Shown: positions 34,271-44,294 of the stretch, piece by piece
Layout: every line of letters starts with the position of its first letter
Position numbering within the stretch: position 1 is the first letter of the stretch
DNA from: Woeseiaceae bacterium
Lineage (GTDB): Bacteria > Pseudomonadota > Gammaproteobacteria > Steroidobacterales > Woeseiaceae
Length of the DNA: 64,000 bases
Assembly: GCA_021773035.1 (NCBI GenBank)
Contig: JAJFKU010000063.1
Location: 124,001 to 188,000, forward strand
Direction: 5' to 3'
Program-made: the position numbers and the translations under genes
The notes under the pieces: model-generated
Seen by the model: only the letters and a program-made list of their open reading frames with translations
What the model was told of the DNA's origin: nothing
Databases searched by the model: none

Positions 34271-35533
34271 TCAACTCTGTCGATTCTTGTCGAGGTTAAA
34301 TAGTGCGCGGGCGGCATCGATAAGTCGCTCATCCGATTCCTCGCCAGCCCGGCGCAAGGCGACGCTCGGATTGTGCAGCAGCTTTTTCATCAGGGCCGCT
34401 GTAGCGTATTCGATCGCGTCGTCGGCTGACTCGCCTCTTGCAATACGCCGTTGTGCCTGCGCGTTAACTTCGTCGCGAACCGCCTCGCCTTGTTCCCGGA
34501 GCGCGGCGATGATCGGAACCGCCTGCTTGGATCGCTCGATGCTGAGATAGCGTCGAATCTCGTCGTCGAGCAGCTTGTCCGCTTCGACCGCGGCCGCCTC
34601 ACGTTGTCCCTGGCCCTGTTGAATAACGCGGTCGAGATCGTCAATGGTGTACAGGTACACGTCCTCAAGATCGCCGACACCGTCGTCGATATCTCGCGGC
34701 ACGGCGATGTCGACGGCGAAAATCGGTTTGCGTTTGCGGGCTTTGACGGCGGCGCGCATGTCGTCCAGTCGCACGACCGGGTTGGGACTGGCCGTCGAGC
34801 TGATCAAAATATCGGCCTCCGGCAATGTTCCCGCTATTTCGGACAGGGGCAGAGCGAAGCCGCCGAACTGTCCTGCCAGGCGGCGTGCGCGATCCACGTC
34901 TCGATTGGCGACGAACAGGCGTCCGATGTCACGGCTTGACAAGTGCTTCGCCAGCAGCTCGACAGTAGTACCGGCGCCGACCAGCAACGCGGTGTGTTTC
35001 GAGAAACCGGAGAAAAACTGATTCGCCAGATTGACTGCGGCCGACGCGACAGATACCGGGCTCACGCCGATCTCGGTATCCGTGCGAATCTTCTTCGCGA
35101 CTGCGAAGGTGTGTTGCATCAGGCGGTCCAAATGGGGCCCCAGGGTGCTTGCTTTCTGGGCGATTCGAAACGCGTCTTTGAGCTGCCCCAGTATCTGCGG
35201 TTCCCCGAGTATCATCGAGTCGAGGCCGCAGGCAACGCGAAAGATATGACGAATTGCGGCATCGTCGTCGAGAGCGAACAGGGTTTCGCCGAATGACGGG
35301 TCGAGGTTGTGCTCGTCATGCAGCCACTCGCGAAGCTTCCTGCTGCCGGCTTCATCCGCCATGACGAAGAACTCGGTGCGATTACAGGTCGATAGCAAAA
35401 CGGCCTCGTCGACCCCGGAAAGCGCTGAAATACTGGTCAGCGCACGCGCAATGCCGTCTCCCGAGAAGACGACTTGCTCGCGAATTTCGACAGGTGCCGT
35501 GTTATGGTTCAGGCCGAGTATTTGCAGCGGCAT
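34271..35533 (-). CDS. hemA: Glutamyl-tRNA reductase
   Basis: LGLNHNTAPVEIREQVVF; LSTCNRTEFF; EPQILGQLKDAF. Confidence 0.97.
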   Translation of the reverse strand: MPLQILGLNHNTAPVEIREQVVFSGDGIARALTSISALSGVDEAVLLSTCNRTEFFVMADEAGSRKLREWLHDEHNLDPSFGETLFALDDDAAIRHIFRVACGLDSMILGEPQILGQLKDAFRIAQKASTLGPHLDRLMQHTFAVAKKIRTDTEIGVSPVSVASAAVNLANQFFSGFSKHTALLVGAGTTVELLAKHLSSRDIGRLFVANRDVDRARRLAGQFGGFALPLSEIAGTLPEADILISSTASPNPVVRLDDMRAAVKARKRKPIFAVDIAVPRDIDDGVGDLEDVYLYTIDDLDRVIQQGQGQREAAAVEADKLLDDEIRRYLSIERSKQAVPIIAALREQGEAVRDEVNAQAQRRIARGESADDAIEYATAALMKKLLHNPSVALRRAGEESDERLIDAARALFNLDKNRQS

Positions 35534-35640
35534 AACGTCTATTGGCGGCGCCGATATGGCACCGAAGGATTACGGAGGTCGTATCATAAGCGAACTGAAC
35601 CGCCAGTTCCTTGTCTCTGTAATAAACGGACGAAATATTT

Positions 35641-37335
35641 ATGCACGAGAACTGCCGACGGTGGTCAGCCAGCACGCTGATTCTACTCCTCGCACTGAGC
35701 CATACCCTGATTACTACGGTTGCCCTGGCGGAGGAGAATGCCTCAACCGAGGCGAGCGCCCATATCCTGCAGGCCGAAATGGCGCTGCAGCGCGACGAAT
35801 ATCTACAGGCCACGATCGAGTACCGCAAGGCGGCACAACTCAGCAACAGTGTGGAGCTGGCGCGCAAAGCCACCCGCATGGGGTTTTCCTACGGCTTCAA
35901 TGATGAGGCGCTGCTGGCCGGCAAACGCTGGCTGAAGCTCGACAAGGACAGCGAAGAGGTGCGTGCATTTCTCGGCCAGCTGTACCTTCGCCTCGACGAC
36001 GTACGTAACTCCCGGCGTCATTTCGAACGCCTGATCAAGGCCGGGCCCGAAGAGCCGGGTAAGCGCTTGCTGTCGCTCGTTGCCTACTTGTCCGACGAAC
36101 AAATGCCGGAGAAGGCCGACCAGCTGATGCGCAGCCTCGCGAAGCCTTATAAAAACTCCGCCATGGCGCACTATGCGGCGGCCATCATGGCGCTGCAGGC
36201 CGGGGATGCAGAGCATGCCAGGGAGCGAGCCACTCGATCCATGGAGCTGGACCCCAAGTACCTGCGGCCGCGGCTGTTGTATGCACGCACGCTGATGTAC
36301 GAGGAGAAGCCCGACGAGGCCATTGAGTATCTCGCACATATGATCGGCGACAGCCCGCGCCCGGACCCGGATGCGCGCATGGAGCTGGCGCTGATGTATA
36401 TGCTTACCGGTCGGGATGACGATGCGCTGAGCCAGGTCAATCAGGTGTTGCTGGAACAATCGGGGCGTCTCGATGCGCTGCGCCTGATGGCGATCATCAA
36501 CTTCCGCCTGCAACGTCTGGACGCGGCATGGGACGACTTTCAGGATTTGCTGGCCAGCGGCCAGTACCGCATGGACGCGCTGTTTTACCTGGCCCGGATC
36601 GCGGATTTTCGCGAACAGTACGAACGTGCGGTGCGCCTGTACCGCGAAGTTAGAGTCGGTTCGGATACGTTGTTTTCCCAGCGTCGCGCGAGCGCGCTGC
36701 TGGCGCACCGACTCGATGATGTCGACGGAGCCTTCGAGCTGCTGGACGATTTTGCCGGCCTGTCCCCGGACAACGCGGTAGAAGTTGTTGCGCTGAAAGC
36801 GCAGCTACTGGTCTCGCTGGAGCGCTACGAAGACGGTCTGGCGATGTACGACAAGGCGATAGAATACCGCCCTGACAGCGAGGCACTGCTGCTTGGTCGG
36901 GCGGAAATCCTGGTCAAAACAGACCGCATCGATGAGGCGGTAGCGGTGTACCGGAAGGTGCTCAAGCGCTGGCCGGACAGCTCGATGACTCTCAACGCGC
37001 TGGGTTATACGCTGGCGGACAGAACGGAACAATTCGAAGAGGCGCAAAAGCTCATCCGTAAGGCACTGGCCATCGATCCTGACAATCCGGCGATCATCGA
37101 TAGCCTGGGTTGGGTGCTTTTCAAGCTTGGGGATTACGAAGAAGCGCTGCTGCAATTGAACAAGGCCTATGAGAAGTTCGAGGATCACGAGGTGGCGTCA
37201 CATATCGTCGACGTGTTGATGGCGCTGGAGCGACGAGAGGAGGCCCTCGAGATGCTGGAGTCAGCCGAGGAAAAGGACCCCGACAGCGAGTTGCTGAAAG
37301 ATGTGCGCGCACGCCATTTCGCCGCAACGCCCTGA
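35641..37335 (+). CDS. Tetratricopeptide repeat protein
   Basis: Multiple TPR units (e.g. LIRKALAIDPDNPAIIDSLGWVLFKLGDYEEALLQLNKAYE); upstream of lolB. Confidence 0.92.
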   Translation: MHENCRRWSASTLILLLALSHTLITTVALAEENASTEASAHILQAEMALQRDEYLQATIEYRKAAQLSNSVELARKATRMGFSYGFNDEALLAGKRWLKLDKDSEEVRAFLGQLYLRLDDVRNSRRHFERLIKAGPEEPGKRLLSLVAYLSDEQMPEKADQLMRSLAKPYKNSAMAHYAAAIMALQAGDAEHARERATRSMELDPKYLRPRLLYARTLMYEEKPDEAIEYLAHMIGDSPRPDPDARMELALMYMLTGRDDDALSQVNQVLLEQSGRLDALRLMAIINFRLQRLDAAWDDFQDLLASGQYRMDALFYLARIADFREQYERAVRLYREVRVGSDTLFSQRRASALLAHRLDDVDGAFELLDDFAGLSPDNAVEVVALKAQLLVSLERYEDGLAMYDKAIEYRPDSEALLLGRAEILVKTDRIDEAVAVYRKVLKRWPDSSMTLNALGYTLADRTEQFEEAQKLIRKALAIDPDNPAIIDSLGWVLFKLGDYEEALLQLNKAYEKFEDHEVASHIVDVLMALERREEALEMLESAEEKDPDSELLKDVRARHFAATP

Positions 37336-37942
37336 ATCGTGCCTGTGGCGACGGGCGTGGCTGGCGCTGTGCCTGATCGCTCTGACCGGTTGCGCGGCGC
37401 AGAGGCCGAGTATCGATCTGTCAGACATGTCGACCTGGGAACTCCGCCAGGCGGTGCTCGGCGGTGTTTCCGATTGGCAGTTCAAAGGTCGAATTGCCGT
37501 TAAGGCCGGCGACGAAGGATTCAACGGCAAATTCAACTGGACGCAGACCGGAGACCGCTTTTCCGCCACGGTCGGAGGACCACTGGGCATTGGTACCGTC
37601 AGGATCGAAGGCGATGACCGAACCGTAGTCCTGACTGACAAAGACGGTCTCGAAACGGTCCTCGTCGACGCCGAGACGGAGCTTTACCACCGCTACGGGT
37701 GGACGATCCCGGTCGCCTCCCTGAGGTACTGGGCCCTGGGTATTCCCGACCCGTCCGTTGTGGCGGTGACGGAAACTGATGCCAGCGGGCGCCTGGTGAG
37801 CCTTGAGCAGGGTAACTGGCTCGTCGATATCTCGCGCTACAGAGATAGCGCCGGGCAATCCATGCCGCGCACGCTGACGGCCCGTAATCCGGATACGCGG
37901 GTCCGTATGGTCATCGACAAGTGGTTGTTCTTCGAGCGTTGA
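37301..37942 (+). CDS. lolB: Outer membrane lipoprotein localization factor LolB
   Basis: LALCLIALTGCAA lipobox; WQFKGRIAVKAGDEGFNGKFNWTQTGDRFSATVGGPLG. True start may be internal. Confidence 0.9.
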   Translation: MCAHAISPQRPESCLWRRAWLALCLIALTGCAAQRPSIDLSDMSTWELRQAVLGGVSDWQFKGRIAVKAGDEGFNGKFNWTQTGDRFSATVGGPLGIGTVRIEGDDRTVVLTDKDGLETVLVDAETELYHRYGWTIPVASLRYWALGIPDPSVVAVTETDASGRLVSLEQGNWLVDISRYRDSAGQSMPRTLTARNPDTRVRMVIDKWLFFER

Positions 37943-37992
37943 CAGTGACGGTGCGTGACAGCACAATTGCGCCGCTAACGACATCACTCAAT

Positions 37993-38067
37993 TGGGGCGT
38001 AGCCAAGCGGTAAGGCATCGGGTTTTGATCCCGTGTACCGCAGGTTCGAATCCTGCCGCCCCAGCCA
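37993..38067 (+). tRNA. tRNA-Gln (anticodon TTG)
   Basis: 7-bp acceptor tggggcg/cgcccca, loop ttTTGat, ttcgaat T loop, encoded CCA. Confidence 0.95.
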
Positions 38068-38088
38068 TCTCTTGCCCAAGGGGACATC

Positions 38089-39042
38089 GTGGATCTGTCA
38101 ACATTGGCGGTTTTTTCGGGTAACGCGCACCCGCAACTGGCCCAGGACATCGCCCGGTGCCTCCGACTGCCACTCGCAAGAGCCCAGGTCGGTCGATTCT
38201 CCGACGGCGAGTTCAACGTCGAAATTCTCGAGAACATCCGCGGTCGTGAGACCTTTATCGTGCAGCCGACGTGCCCGCCGGCAGCCGAAAACCTGATGGA
38301 GCTGCTGGTCATGGTGGATGCGGCGCGGCGTGCATCTGCCGCGCGCATCACGGCGGTAATCCCGTATTACGGTTTTGCCCGGCAGGATCGGCGGCCCCGC
38401 TCATCGCGAGTGCCCATTACCGCAAAGCTGGTGGCCAAGCTCATCGCTACGGCCGGCGTGGATCGTGTACTGACGGTTGATCTGCATGCCGATCAGATCC
38501 AGGGCTTTTTCGATATCGCTGTCGACAACGTTTACGCGTCACCCCTGCTGCTGGGCGACGTCTGGAAGCATAAGTACGATGACATGGTCGTCGTATCTCC
38601 GGATGTCGGCGGCGTGGTTCGGGCACGCGCACTGGCCAAGCGGCTCGGCGATGCCGATCTCGTCATCATCGACAAACGCCGCGATAAGGCGAACCAGTCC
38701 GAGGTCATGAACCTGATCGGTGACGTCGACGGCAAGAACTGCGTGATGATCGACGATATGGTCGATACGGCGGGTACGCTCTGCCATGCCGCCGGGGCGC
38801 TCAAGGAGCATGGTGCTATCAGCGTTGCGGCTTACATAACGCATGCGGTGCTGTCAGGACCAGCCGTTTCCAGAATCACGGCATCGAATCTTGACGAGGT
38901 CGTGGTCACGGATACGATCCCCCTCAACGAAGAGGCGCAGGCCTGTTCCAAGATTCGCCAGCTCTCAACAGCCGAGCTGCTGGCGGAAACGATGCGCAGA
39001 ATCTCCGACGACGAGTCTGTCAGCTCCCTCTACGTCGACTAA
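38089..39042 (+). CDS. prs: Ribose-phosphate pyrophosphokinase
   Basis: [55 protein letters not shown]. Confidence 0.97.
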   Translation: MDLSTLAVFSGNAHPQLAQDIARCLRLPLARAQVGRFSDGEFNVEILENIRGRETFIVQPTCPPAAENLMELLVMVDAARRASAARITAVIPYYGFARQDRRPRSSRVPITAKLVAKLIATAGVDRVLTVDLHADQIQGFFDIAVDNVYASPLLLGDVWKHKYDDMVVVSPDVGGVVRARALAKRLGDADLVIIDKRRDKANQSEVMNLIGDVDGKNCVMIDDMVDTAGTLCHAAGALKEHGAISVAAYITHAVLSGPAVSRITASNLDEVVVTDTIPLNEEAQACSKIRQLSTAELLAETMRRISDDESVSSLYVD

Positions 39043-39048
39043 AGCACT

Positions 39049-39095
39049 AACCGGGGTCAGAGCCCTTTTCCTTGAAAAGGGCTCTGACCCCGGTT
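39049..39095. repeat. REP-like perfect palindrome (22-bp arms, 3-nt loop)
   Basis: aaccggggtcagagcccttttc-ctt-gaaaagggctctgaccccggtt. Confidence 0.85.
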
Positions 39096-39188
39096 AAGAT
39101 GCGCGCCCTTGCGTGAATTGGTCGCGATTCACGTGTATTTCAAAGCTAGAAAAATTCTAGCAAAATCAATCAGATACTGGAGAAAGTC

Positions 39189-39875
39189 ATGGGTGACAAA
39201 TTCGATCTGATTGCAGAACTCCGCGAAGATCAGGGGAAAGGTGCGAGCCGCCGCCTGCGTCATCAGGGAAAAGTTCCTGCAATCATCTACGGTGCCGGGC
39301 GTCCGCCGCGGTCACTGTCGTTTGACCAGAACAAAGTGCTGCTGCAACTCGAGAACGAATCGTTTTATTCGAGCGTCCTGAACATCAAGGTCAATGACAA
39401 AAGTCAGGCGGCGATCCTGAAGGACCTGCAGCGCCATCCGTCGAAACCCATCATCATGCATATGGATTTCCAGCGCATCGTCGATGACGTGGAAATCAAG
39501 ATGAACGTTCCGCTGCATTTCATCAACGAAGAAGAAGCGATTGGCGTGAAGCAGGGCGGTGGTAGTGTTTCCCGCCTGATGAACGATGTCGAAGTTTCCT
39601 GTTTGCCGAAAAACCTTCCGGAATACCTCGAAGTCGATATCGCCGAGCTGGAGCTCGACGCGATGTTGCACCTCTCGGACATCAAGCTGCCGAAGGGCGT
39701 CGAGATTCCGATGCTGGCCCAGGGGCCGGAGCACGACCACGGTATCGTATCGATTCACGTGATCAAGGCTGCGCCGATCGAAGAAGATGTTGCCGAGAGC
39801 GATGACGTCGCAGAGGCCGCTGAAGGTGATGCACCTGCGGACGATGCTGCAAGCGACGAGGGTAGCTCGGAATAA
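39189..39875 (+). CDS. rplY: 50S ribosomal protein L25/general stress protein Ctc
   Basis: REDQGKGASRRLRHQGKVPAIIYGAG; acidic C-terminal tail. Confidence 0.95.
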   Translation: MGDKFDLIAELREDQGKGASRRLRHQGKVPAIIYGAGRPPRSLSFDQNKVLLQLENESFYSSVLNIKVNDKSQAAILKDLQRHPSKPIIMHMDFQRIVDDVEIKMNVPLHFINEEEAIGVKQGGGSVSRLMNDVEVSCLPKNLPEYLEVDIAELELDAMLHLSDIKLPKGVEIPMLAQGPEHDHGIVSIHVIKAAPIEEDVAESDDVAEAAEGDAPADDAASDEGSSE

Positions 39876-39894
39876 GCGCTACTTCAGGACAGCG

Positions 39895-39921
39895 AAAAGA
39901 CCGCCATCCGGCGGTCTTTTT
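39895..39921 (+). terminator. Rho-independent terminator after rplY
   Basis: aaaagaccgcc-atcc-ggcggtcttttt. Confidence 0.9.
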
Positions 39922-39939
39922 GTTTAAGATTGCCACGCC

Positions 39940-40521
39940 ATGTCGAACTCAATCCGCATCATCGCCGGCCTCGGGAATCCCGAGGACAAATACGAGCGAA
40001 CTTTGCACAACGCCGGCTTTTGGTTTGTGGACGCGCTGGCGCAGAAGTATGGCGGCAGTTTTCGTTATGAGAAAAAGTTCGATGCGGACTATTGCAAAGT
40101 GAACCTGCACGGCGAAAACGTCTGGCTGGTGAAGCCGCAGAGTTACATGAACCTGAGCGGCGGGCCGATTCGTGCATTCATGGACTACTACCGTTTGAAG
40201 ATAAACCAACTGCTGGTCGCGCACGATGAAATCGATTTACCGCCGGGTACGACGCGCCTCAAGAAAGGTGGCGGTCATGGTGGACACAACGGCATTCGCG
40301 ACGTGATTCAACACTGCGGCGCGGAGTTTATCCGCCTCAGGCTGGGTGTCGGACATCCCGGGGAAAAGAGCCGGGTGACGAATCACGTGCTGAAGCGCGG
40401 TTCGGCTGACGTTGAACGTACGGTTGAGGACGATATTCTGAGAGCAATGGAGGTTATGCCACTACTGCTCGACGACGATCTGAATGCCGCGATGAAAGCC
40501 CTGCATACAAGAGACAAATAA
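39940..40521 (+). CDS. pth: Peptidyl-tRNA hydrolase
   Basis: [47 protein letters not shown]. Confidence 0.96.
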   Translation: MSNSIRIIAGLGNPEDKYERTLHNAGFWFVDALAQKYGGSFRYEKKFDADYCKVNLHGENVWLVKPQSYMNLSGGPIRAFMDYYRLKINQLLVAHDEIDLPPGTTRLKKGGGHGGHNGIRDVIQHCGAEFIRLRLGVGHPGEKSRVTNHVLKRGSADVERTVEDDILRAMEVMPLLLDDDLNAAMKALHTRDK

Positions 40522-41612
40522 TGGCTATTACCTGTGGCATCGTCGGCCTTCCGAACGTTGGCAAATCGACGCTTTTTAACGCGCTGACGGCGGCTGAGAT
40601 CGCGGCCGAAAACTATCCGTTCTGCACGATTGAACCGAATGTGGGCATTGTGCCGGTGCCTGATCCACGTCTCGCCGTACTGGCGGATATCGTCAAGCCG
40701 CAGAAAATACTGCCGACGACCATGGAGTTCGTCGACATCGCCGGTCTGGTAGCCGGCGCGTCAAAAGGCGAGGGTCTTGGCAATCAGTTTCTGGCCAATA
40801 TCCGCGAGACCAAAGCCATTGCGCACGTCGTGCGCTGTTTCGAGAACGATGACGTGACGCACGTGTCGGGCACGATCAACCCGCTTGACGATATCGAGAC
40901 GATCAACACCGAGCTGGCACTGGCCGATCTCGAATCGGTCGAGCGGCAGCACGACAAGGCATCGCGTACCGCGAAAACCGGCCAGAAAGATGCTATTGCC
41001 TATCGAGATGCGCTTGCCGGTATCAAAGCGCATCTCGAGGCGGGCTTGGCGGTTCGTTCGATGGAGAAAAGCGACCTGCAAAAGGACATTCTCAAAAGCG
41101 TTCACCTGATCACGGCGAAACCGGTCATGTACGTGGCGAACGTCGATGAGAACGGCTTTGAGAGTAATCCGCATCTCGACACGGTTCGTCAATACGCGAA
41201 CGAAGAGGGCGCCGAGGTGGTCGCCATCTGTGCGTCAATAGAAGCTGAAATCGCGTTGCTGGACGACGAAGACAAGGTCGATTTCCTGTCGGATCTCGGC
41301 TTCGACGAGCCGGGTCTTAACCGGGTTATTCGACACGGGTACGCACTGCTGGGCCTGCAGACCTACTTCACAGCGGGCGTTAAGGAAGTCCGGGCATGGA
41401 CGACCAGGGTCGGGGCGACGGCACCGCAGGCTGCCGGGGAAATTCACACCGACTTCGAGAAGGGTTTTATTCGCGCCGAAGTTATGGCCTATGACGACTT
41501 CGTCGCCGGCAACGGCGAACAGGGTGCGAAGGAGGCGGGGCGGTTACGCCTTGAGGGCAAGGAGTACATCGTCCAGGAAGGCGACATCATGCATTTCCGC
41601 TTTAACGTTTAG
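40521..41612 (+). CDS. ychF: Redox-regulated ATPase YchF
   Basis: [44 protein letters not shown]. Confidence 0.97.
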   Translation: MAITCGIVGLPNVGKSTLFNALTAAEIAAENYPFCTIEPNVGIVPVPDPRLAVLADIVKPQKILPTTMEFVDIAGLVAGASKGEGLGNQFLANIRETKAIAHVVRCFENDDVTHVSGTINPLDDIETINTELALADLESVERQHDKASRTAKTGQKDAIAYRDALAGIKAHLEAGLAVRSMEKSDLQKDILKSVHLITAKPVMYVANVDENGFESNPHLDTVRQYANEEGAEVVAICASIEAEIALLDDEDKVDFLSDLGFDEPGLNRVIRHGYALLGLQTYFTAGVKEVRAWTTRVGATAPQAAGEIHTDFEKGFIRAEVMAYDDFVAGNGEQGAKEAGRLRLEGKEYIVQEGDIMHFRFNV

Positions 41613-42219
41613 TGCCGAAGCTCGGTAGCGACCAGTTGTAGATGATTCCCAGCGCGCGAACCGCGAAGCCCGCAATGACGGCAATGGCCAGCGCTATCTG
41701 TGCGGGTGTGCCGAGCTTGTCGGCGACGACGTAGGCGACGCTGGCCGCAAACGCAGCCGTCGCATAGATCTCGCTCGACAGCACCAGCGGTATCTCATTA
41801 CAGATAATGTCGCGGATCATGCCGCCAGTCACAGCGGTCGTAACGCCCAGCATGACGGCGACCAGTGGCCCGGTACCGTGCGTCAGGCTGATCTCTGTAC
41901 CGAGAGCTGCGAACAGGGCCAGGCCCATGGCGTCCATCCAGATCAGGATGCGGCGCCGCGATCCGGGTTTGTAGGAGGAAAAGAAGACTATGAGTGCCGC
42001 GATAATGGCCACGGCGACATAGCGATTGTCGTCGATCCAGAATACTGGCGTTCTGCCGATCACGAGGTCGCGAACGGTGCCGCCGCCGATCGCCGGCATC
42101 AGTGCCAGGACGACGAAGCCGAAGATGTCCATGTTCTTACGCGACGCCGCCAGGGCGCCACTGACGGCAAAGGCCGCAGTACCGGCCATTCCGAGGATGT
42201 AAACGAAGCTCACTGTCAT
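41602..42219 (-). CDS. TRIC/UPF0126-family membrane protein
   Basis: [46 protein letters not shown]; duplicated [18 protein letters not shown]. Confidence 0.9.
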   Translation of the reverse strand: MTVSFVYILGMAGTAAFAVSGALAASRKNMDIFGFVVLALMPAIGGGTVRDLVIGRTPVFWIDDNRYVAVAIIAALIVFFSSYKPGSRRRILIWMDAMGLALFAALGTEISLTHGTGPLVAVMLGVTTAVTGGMIRDIICNEIPLVLSSEIYATAAFAASVAYVVADKLGTPAQIALAIAVIAGFAVRALGIIYNWSLPSFGTKR

Positions 42220-42307
42220 GGCCAGACTCTACCGGATTCTGGCCGTTTCAGCGTCCTTATACCTTGACAGTCAGCGGCCGCATCGGGAGAATCTGCGGCC
42301 CGAATCA

Positions 42308-42384
42308 GGTGATGTAGCTCAGTTGGTTAGAGCGACGGACTCATAACCCGTAGGTCGGTGGTTCAAATCCACCCTTCACCACCA
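42308..42384 (+). tRNA. tRNA-Met (anticodon CAT), elongator-like, imperfect stems
   Basis: ggtgatgtagctcagttggttagagc...ctCATaa...ggtggttcaaatccacccttcaccacca; encoded CCA; T6-T67 and A31-C39 mismatches. Confidence 0.85.
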
Positions 42385-42429
42385 TCTTATAAAAGCCCTT
42401 ATGAATCAATGATTTGTAGGGGCTTTTAT

Positions 42430-42801
42430 CTATCTGGCGGTACAGGTTGTCGGTACAGACAGCGCCTCCTTCATTAGTTTCATCGCGGTGGGCAGATCAA
42501 TCTCACCATCGCCCAGGCCGTTCGTACGTTCTTGTTCGCGAGCGCCACCGCGCCCAGTAGTGGGCGCTTGCGCACGACTCGAAGGCAACCAGTGATGCCT
42601 TCTGTTTGCCCAGGAACTCCGCGAACTTGCGGCGCGTAAATGATCGGTTGGAAAGCTCTTTGCCTCGACCGGAAACGACCGATATCTGGATCACGTTCTT
42701 TGCTAAGTCGACCCCGACTGTAGTTGAATACGTCATGTATGGACTCCGTTGGTTTTAGTCGACTTCCAACCTAAGAAATTAGGTTGGAGGAGTCCATACA
42801 T
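42430..42801 (-). mobile_element. IS110-family insertion sequence remnant, internally deleted
   Basis: N-term TTVGVDLAKNVIQISVVSGRGKELSNRSFTRRKFAEFLGKQKASLVAFESCASAHYWAR joined directly to VALANKNVRTAWAM in another frame; hairpin at the 5' end. Confidence 0.75.
42735..42801. repeat. Nested inverted repeats at the IS110 remnant end
   Basis: Outer arms atgtatggactcc (42735-42747)/ggagtccatacat (42789-42801); inner tccaacctaa (42765-42774)/ttaggttgga (42779-42788). Confidence 0.85.
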
Positions 42802-42866
42802 AGGGTCAGTAGCTGCCTACCAGCATGATATAAAGCAGAACGTCTGCTATCCACGGTAATCTGGAC

Positions 42867-43079
42867 ATGTTCGCTGGCGTCTTTGGCAAGCTCTCGGGAC
42901 GAACCTTGGACTTGTCGATCCGGAAAAGAATTCAGCAAAAAGATGTCCAGCGTGCGGGCGACCGACGATCGAGACGGACGGGCACTTCTGCGATTGTTGC
43001 AATGGTCGTATCATTGATTGGGGTCGTGATATCAGTCATCGCGATTGGGGAGATGCTGATGAGGTCGTCGACCGGTTGA
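42867..43079 (+). CDS. Small ORF with one predicted TM helix, unsupported
   Basis: TSAIVAMVVSLIGVVISVIAIGEMLM; no family recognised. Confidence 0.25.
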   Translation: MFAGVFGKLSGRTLDLSIRKRIQQKDVQRAGDRRSRRTGTSAIVAMVVSLIGVVISVIAIGEMLMRSSTG

Positions 43080-43104
43080 GTCCGCAGGCCAAAGCGGTCG
43101 GTCA

Positions 43105-43275
43105 CTAGTAGGAAGGCGTTTCAGTTCCAAGAAACTGAAGGATCGCCAGACCACCCATAACCATCATGGTAGCGACGAACATGAGTGGCAACGACTTACG
43201 CGACTTGCCGCGCCAGGCAATCAGAAACGCAAGTGCCCCTGCACCAAGTAGAAAATATCCGAGATAACTGGCCAT
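43105..43275 (-). CDS. Small membrane protein (56 aa)
   Basis: MASYLGYFLLGAGALAFLIAWRGKSRKSLPLMFVATMMVMGGLAILQFLGTETPSY; below ORF-track length cutoff. Confidence 0.4.
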   Translation of the reverse strand: MASYLGYFLLGAGALAFLIAWRGKSRKSLPLMFVATMMVMGGLAILQFLGTETPSY

Positions 43276-43431
43276 AGTCGGATCAGTTTACAGGACTATT
43301 TGAACATCCGCTTCCGGTCGAAAAGCGACGCTCGACCTACCTGAGCTAGAATGACGGCTACTAACCCAAAGCGGACGATTGATCGGGGCTGGAACGCCGT
43401 ACTACTTGGAAGCTAATTCAAACTAACCCAC

Positions 43432-43807
43432 ATGCAACGAGTTCTACGAATTTTCCTTGCTGCGCTAATCGCTCCGTTGACAACAATACCGGTGTCACTC
43501 GTCGTTGGTGGGCTGTACATCCTTATAGATACACACGGACAGGCAGGCTCAATCCTCTCAGGTACGAAACTCCTTGCGGCGGCCGCTGCGATGATCGCGT
43601 ATATGGTTACAATTTTTCTCGGCATTCCGATCTACTGTTTCATTTTCAAGAAATGGGCCAGTTGATTCTTGGGGGATAACGGTTTCAGGCGCTGTCGTTG
43701 GTTTCCTTTTCGGAATCTTTCTTCAGGATCCAGGAATGATGCTCGCTTCTATGGCCAGTGGAGCGCTCGTCGCGTATGTCTTTCACCGAATTGCGACGAT
43801 AGAATAG
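43432..43807 (+). pseudogene. Small integral membrane protein gene with frameshift
   Basis: MQRVLRIFLAALIAPLTTIPVSL...LGIPIYCFIFKKWAS* continues in the +1 frame as GPVDSWGITVSGAVVGFLFGIFLQDPGMMLASMASGALVAYVFHRIATIE*. Confidence 0.6.
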
Positions 43808-43846
43808 ATTTTGCGGTGATCACGGGTTTTTCCGTCACTTTCGTGT

Positions 43847-44149
43847 TCACCAGATCAGATTTGCTGCTTTGACGATGAAGTTAGCACACGCGGTAAACCG
43901 ATCATCGAATTCATCCCACTCATCGCCCGGGTAGCGACCGACCACGTACTTTCCATCCTGCTCAGTGAAGTAATAGGCAGGTGTGCACCTTTGGTCTTCC
44001 GACCACATTGTGACAGGCAGGCAGCAGATTCGTTGCATCGACTCTTCAGACTTCACTATCGCCTCCTTCGAACCAGGGATCGGCAGCCTCCACGGGGTCA
44101 TCTTCCCAGAAGCAGATCGGGCAGATATCCTGGCATCCCCTCTCCTCAT
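43847..44149 (-). CDS. Hypothetical protein
   Basis: MQRICCLPVTMWSEDQRCTPAYYFTEQDGKYVVGRYPGDEWDEFDDRFTACANFIVKAANLIW; start uncertain. Confidence 0.4.
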   Translation of the reverse strand: MRRGDARISARSASGKMTPWRLPIPGSKEAIVKSEESMQRICCLPVTMWSEDQRCTPAYYFTEQDGKYVVGRYPGDEWDEFDDRFTACANFIVKAANLIW

Positions 44150-44294
44150 GTGCAGAGGAGTCCTGTCTCTATTCTACCTGGCAACACGAACCGGCCGTAC
44201 TAAATGGTTCGCTTTGGCCTTGCTCGTCCGGGTCAACTTCCAGCAGAATCAAAGCCTCGTCGAGAAGTGACCGTCACAGCAAGGAGAAGGCCGG

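Noticed and set aside
42433-42540. Phage integrase C-terminus next to tRNA-Met
   Set aside because: The minus-strand frame GLGDGEIDLPTAMKLMKEALSVPTTCTAR* could be an integrase tail, but VALANKNVRTAWAM in an overlapping frame fits an IS110 C-terminus better; kept as IS110 relic only.
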